From Candidatus Omnitrophica bacterium UBA6233 (GTDB lineage Bacteria > Omnitrophota > Gorgyraeia > Gygaellales > Profunditerraquicolaceae), in NCBI GenBank assembly GCA_002440965.1, contig DJWJ01000029.1:1-14610 (forward strand): a DNA stretch of 14,610 bases, given 5' to 3'. Below, piece by piece: positions 13,206 through 14,610 of the stretch (positions are counted from its first letter, which is position 1; each line of letters opens with the position of its first letter). Below the pieces are notes generated by a model that saw nothing but the letters and a program-made list of their open reading frames with translations, did not search any database and was not told the origin of the DNA. Made by a program: the position numbers and the translations under genes.

Positions 13206-14057
13206 TTAGCCACCTAGTGAATCGATTATCCCAACCATGATAAAATCATTATCCGTGAGCCCGGAAGCGGCATGCGTCGTAAGGGTGACCTTTAATTTGT
13301 CATACATTAAAGTCAGTGTAGGATGGTGGCCCTGTTCTTCGGCAATTACCGAAACTATATCCAGGAAATATTTTGCCTCGACGGAATCCCTGAACTTAAA
13401 CTCTTTGGTTATCTTTTTATCTTCAACCAACGTCCAGTCTTTAAGCCTGGTAAGCAATTCTTTGACCTTATCCTTAGGCAAAGCCGCAACCACGCCTTCG
13501 CAAGGCTTACAATGGTCAGGTAATCCCTGGCTAACTGCCACTGAAGGGTTTTTAAGTATTAATTCGAGATTCTCCAACGCTGCAGCATAATCTACGGCTT
13601 GAGTTATTTCCGGAACAATTTTGAAATAACGCAAAGTATCATTCTTATCCAAGATCAGTACTGAACGGGCCAAAAGGTTCAGCTCTTTAACCAGCAAGCC
13701 GTAGTTTAAACCAAATGATGAATACTTATAATCCGAAAGCACTGTTTCATTTTTGATCTCATTTAAAGAACAAAATCTGCTTTGGGCGAAAGGAAGGTCT
13801 TTGCTTATTCCTAATACAACTATATCAATTGATAAACTAGCGGCTTTTTTATTGAACTCCTTGACTTGCAAATCGCAAACAGGCGTATCCAATGAAGGAA
13901 AAGAACTGATCAACTTTATCTTTCCTTTAAAATCAGATAACCCTACCTCCTTTAGATCCTGAGAAGCAACTCTAAAATCAGGGGGCTTACTTCCTATATT
14001 TATTGGCCTGCCTACCAAAGTAAGCGGGTTACCTTTAAAGGTTATTTTTGGCAACAT
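13206..14057 (-). CDS. Tpx-type peroxiredoxin fused to pterin-4a-carbinolamine dehydratase (PCD/DCoH)
   Basis: The 283-residue product has two complete domains. Residues 1-172 are an atypical 2-Cys peroxiredoxin of the Tpx class: PSLDTPVCDLQ with T58 and peroxidatic C61 (the same number as in E. coli Tpx), resolving C96 in RFC, and R131. Residues 180-283 are a PCD domain: CKPCEG (183-188) at the usual PCD start, then HHP (244-246), H262 in THAASGLTDND, and D271. The His-His-His-Asp spacing equals that of the classical dehydratase, so the active site looks intact. Tpx reduces peroxides using thioredoxin or glutaredoxin. PCD dehydrates 4a-hydroxytetrahydropterin, or acts in other roles in bacteria lacking aromatic hydroxylases. 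The frame is uninterrupted, with AGAGGTAA upstream. The fusion is unusual in my knowledge. Confidence 0.93.
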   Translation of the reverse strand: MLPKITFKGNPLTLVGRPINIGSKPPDFRVASQDLKEVGLSDFKGKIKLISSFPSLDTPVCDLQVKEFNKKAASLSIDIVVLGISKDLPFAQSRFCSLNEIKNETVLSDYKYSSFGLNYGLLVKELNLLARSVLILDKNDTLRYFKIVPEITQAVDYAAALENLELILKNPSVAVSQGLPDHCKPCEGVVAALPKDKVKELLTRLKDWTLVEDKKITKEFKFRDSVEAKYFLDIVSVIAEEQGHHPTLTLMYDKLKVTLTTHAASGLTDNDFIMVGIIDSLGG

Positions 14058-14070
14058 AACTTACCTCTTT

Positions 14071-14229
14071 TTATACTTTTTCGAACATATCCTTGCCTAC
14101 TCCGCATTCAGGACAAACCCAATCTGCGGGCAATTTATCAAAAGAAGTTCCTGCTGGGATATTCGCGCTGGGATCACCTTGAGCCGGATCATAAATATAA
14201 CCACATACTGTACATCTGTATTTATCCAT
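14071..14229 (-). CDS. Rubredoxin
   Basis: The 52-residue protein has the canonical four cysteines C6-x2-C9 (YRCTVCGYIYD) and C39-x2-C42 (DWVCPECGVGKDMFE). The conserved core YIYDPAQGD and TSFDKLPADWVCPEC is also present, so a single Fe(SCys)4 site is complete. Length is that of a standard rubredoxin. The ATG at 14227-14229 has AAGGAG upstream. It is a cytoplasmic one-electron carrier, and the operon supplies an upstream reductase and a downstream flavodiiron acceptor. It may also feed the ferritin-like proteins, which lack their own rubredoxin domain. Confidence 0.97.
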   Translation of the reverse strand: MDKYRCTVCGYIYDPAQGDPSANIPAGTSFDKLPADWVCPECGVGKDMFEKV

Positions 14230-14259
14230 TTTTAAACTCCTTTCAAGCCTTCATTAGAC

Positions 14260-14295
14260 AGTTCAGGCGCTGTCTCTAAAGGCAGCGCCTGAACT
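14260..14295 (-). other. Perfect 13-bp hairpin between micro-ORF and rubredoxin gene
   Basis: Arms AGTTCAGGCGCTG (14260-14272) and CAGCGCCTGAACT (14283-14295) pair perfectly around a 10-nt loop. In the direction of transcription (minus strand) the T-run TTTTTT comes before, not after, the hairpin, and no T-run follows the 3' arm, so it is not a standard intrinsic terminator. It could be a processing or stability element that separates levels of the short upstream mRNA from the downstream operon, or a weak attenuator. Confidence 0.75.
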
Positions 14296-14302
14296 TAAAA
14301 AA

Positions 14303-14362
14303 CTATTTCTTCTTAGCCTTCTTCTTTTTCTTCTTGGTTCCACATCCGCATCCACAACCCAT
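14303..14362 (-). CDS. 19-residue Cys/Gly plus poly-lysine micro-protein
   Basis: The frame encodes MGCGCGCGTKKKKKKAKKK and stops at TAG. It is preceded by a textbook AGGAGGT (14368-14374) five bases from ATG, the best ribosome binding site in the window, which argues for real translation. Three cysteines spaced C-x-C-x-C could bind a soft metal or a cluster, and nine lysines could bind nucleic acid, membrane or an acidic partner. Both are inferences. It lies upstream of rubredoxin in the same transcript, separated by a long hairpin. I do not recognise a family. It may be a tiny metal-binding protein, or a translated leader peptide sensing charged cysteinyl- or lysyl-tRNA. Confidence 0.65.
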   Translation of the reverse strand: MGCGCGCGTKKKKKKAKKK

Positions 14363-14377
14363 ATTGCACCTCCTGTT

Positions 14378-14431
14378 TTACTTACCCGAAATATTGTCTA
14401 GAACCTCATCGGGATTACCGGTTAGTTTCAA
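14378..14431 (-). CDS. Possible 17-residue micro-ORF with TTG start
   Basis: A TTG at 14429-14431 has GGAGG (14438-14442) six bases upstream and opens a frame reading [M]KLTGNPDEVLDNISGK before TAA. The start overlaps the TGA of the preceding micro-ORF, the arrangement of coupled genes. It ends four bases before the AGGAGGT of the 19-residue micro-protein. No similarity is recognised, and composition is soluble and mildly acidic. It may be a true micro-protein, a leader peptide, or chance. Confidence 0.35.
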   Translation of the reverse strand: MKLTGNPDEVLDNISGK

Positions 14432-14499
14432 ATCGAACCTCCACTAAGAGAATCCGAAAGAATATCTTTTGAAATAAAATCCGGCGGAGTCGGGTCCAT
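14428..14499 (-). CDS. Possible 23-residue micro-ORF, first in the operon
   Basis: An ATG at 14497-14499 with AAGGA six bases upstream gives a 23-residue frame beginning MDPTPPDFISKD and ending SLSGGSI. It lies about 11 bases after the predicted transcription start of the promoter at 14517-14545, so it would be the first translated frame of the operon. It is acidic with a proline-rich start, and no family is recognised. The -1 relation to the following TTG frame leaves open that both derive from one older short gene. Confidence 0.4.
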   Translation of the reverse strand: MDPTPPDFISKDILSDSLSGGSI

Positions 14500-14516
14500 A
14501 TAAAATCCTTGCTATT

Positions 14517-14545
14517 AAGATACCGCAAATTAAGCAAAATGGCAA
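14517..14545 (-). promoter_or_regulatory. Probable sigma-70 promoter of the oxygen-defence operon
   Basis: On the minus strand, a -35 TTGCCA (14540-14545, 5 of 6) is followed by a 17-bp spacer and a -10 TATCTT (14517-14522, 4 of 6). The expected start is near 14510. It precedes all micro-ORFs and rubredoxin. An imperfect inverted repeat lies upstream at 14566-14591. No IscR-like palindrome is seen here. Confidence 0.55.
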
Positions 14546-14565
14546 CCGCTTTTTCTAAAACTGTT

Positions 14566-14591
14566 GGGAATGATACCATAGATCATTACCC
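14566..14591. repeat. Imperfect inverted repeat upstream of the operon promoter
   Basis: GGGAATGAT (14566-14574) pairs with ATCATT plus CCC (14582-14587 and 14589-14591), with one bulged A and a 7-base loop. It lies upstream of the predicted -35, where it could be an activator site or the end of an upstream gene's transcript. No T-run supports a terminator. Confidence 0.35.
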
Positions 14592-14593
14592 CC

Positions 14594-14608
14594 TCCCCTG
14601 TGAGGGGA
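14594..14608 (-). repeat. Hairpin followed by GGGGG at the right edge (possible third, truncated leader element)
   Basis: On the minus strand, TCCCCT-CAC-AGGGGA forms a 6-bp hairpin immediately followed by GGGGGTA. This resembles the distal half of the two leader elements at 7104-7160 and 10602-10654 (short perfect hairpin abutting GGGGGAT). The proximal half, if any, is beyond the window edge, so the match is tentative. Confidence 0.3.
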
Positions 14609-14610
14609 AA

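Noticed and set aside
14260..14295. Hairpin as an intrinsic terminator of an upstream gene
   Set aside because: No T-run follows the 3' arm on the minus strand, and on the plus strand the hairpin is followed by A-rich sequence. No plus-strand gene ends here.
14415..14579. A 54-codon minus-strand frame starting MVSFPTVLEKAVAILLNLRY
   Set aside because: It overlaps the predicted promoter and both upstream micro-ORFs in another frame, has a poorly spaced ribosome binding site, and its second half is an Arg/Leu/Phe-rich shadow. It would become more credible if the promoter call is wrong.

Overview
The window reads as a chromosomal segment of an anaerobic or microaerophilic Gram-negative bacterium. 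An outer-membrane TonB-dependent receptor implies a diderm envelope. Rubredoxin, a flavodiiron protein, rubrerythrin-like proteins and an O2-independent homocysteine module imply an anaerobe that must survive oxygen exposure. The gene set and AT-leaning codon use would fit an uncultured lineage such as Omnitrophota or a deltaproteobacterial-type anaerobe, but taxonomy cannot be fixed from this sequence alone. Every gene I support lies on the minus strand, so the biological order runs from the right edge to the left edge. I see no rRNA, tRNA, CRISPR array, insertion sequence or phage gene.

Region 1 (about 14600 to 8577) is an oxygen and peroxide defence operon. A probable promoter (14517-14545) is followed by three possible micro-ORFs, the last encoding MGCGCGCGTKKKKKKAKKK, and then a long perfect hairpin. 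Next come rubredoxin, a Tpx peroxiredoxin fused to a pterin-4a-carbinolamine dehydratase domain, a ferredoxin-reductase-type flavoprotein, a flavodiiron protein, a 59-residue two-helix half-ferritin, an FMN-binding split-barrel protein, a full ferritin-like protein, a CPWC glutaredoxin, an AhpF-like thioredoxin reductase and MazG. Probable electron routes are NAD(P)H to reductase to rubredoxin to flavodiiron protein (O2 reduction), and NADH to thioredoxin-reductase-like protein to glutaredoxin to Tpx (peroxide reduction).

Region 2 (8580 to 2304) is a sulfur-assimilation and Fe-S operon. An internal consensus promoter overlaps a near-perfect IscR type-1-like palindrome and drives a three-cysteine Rrf2 regulator. 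It is followed by cysteine synthase, a NifU C-terminal scaffold, the DUF39 and NIL-ferredoxin pair for homocysteine synthesis, a LarE-type sulfur transferase, a NifS/IscS cysteine desulfurase and BirA. Most junctions overlap or are separated by only a few bases, which suggests coupled translation.

Region 3 (2303 to 1) holds a BtuB-like TonB receptor and a small ferredoxin-fold protein. Each has its own sigma-70 promoter with identical geometry (16-bp spacer, 7 nt from -10 to ATG), predicting leaderless mRNAs. At the left edge a third promoter and a strong Shine-Dalgarno precede a gene that leaves the window after ten codons.

The most notable items are the micro-ORF cluster, the Tpx-PCD fusion, the half-ferritin, the repeated two-hairpin plus GGGGGAT element before two start codons, the IscR-like site, and the leaderless pair.
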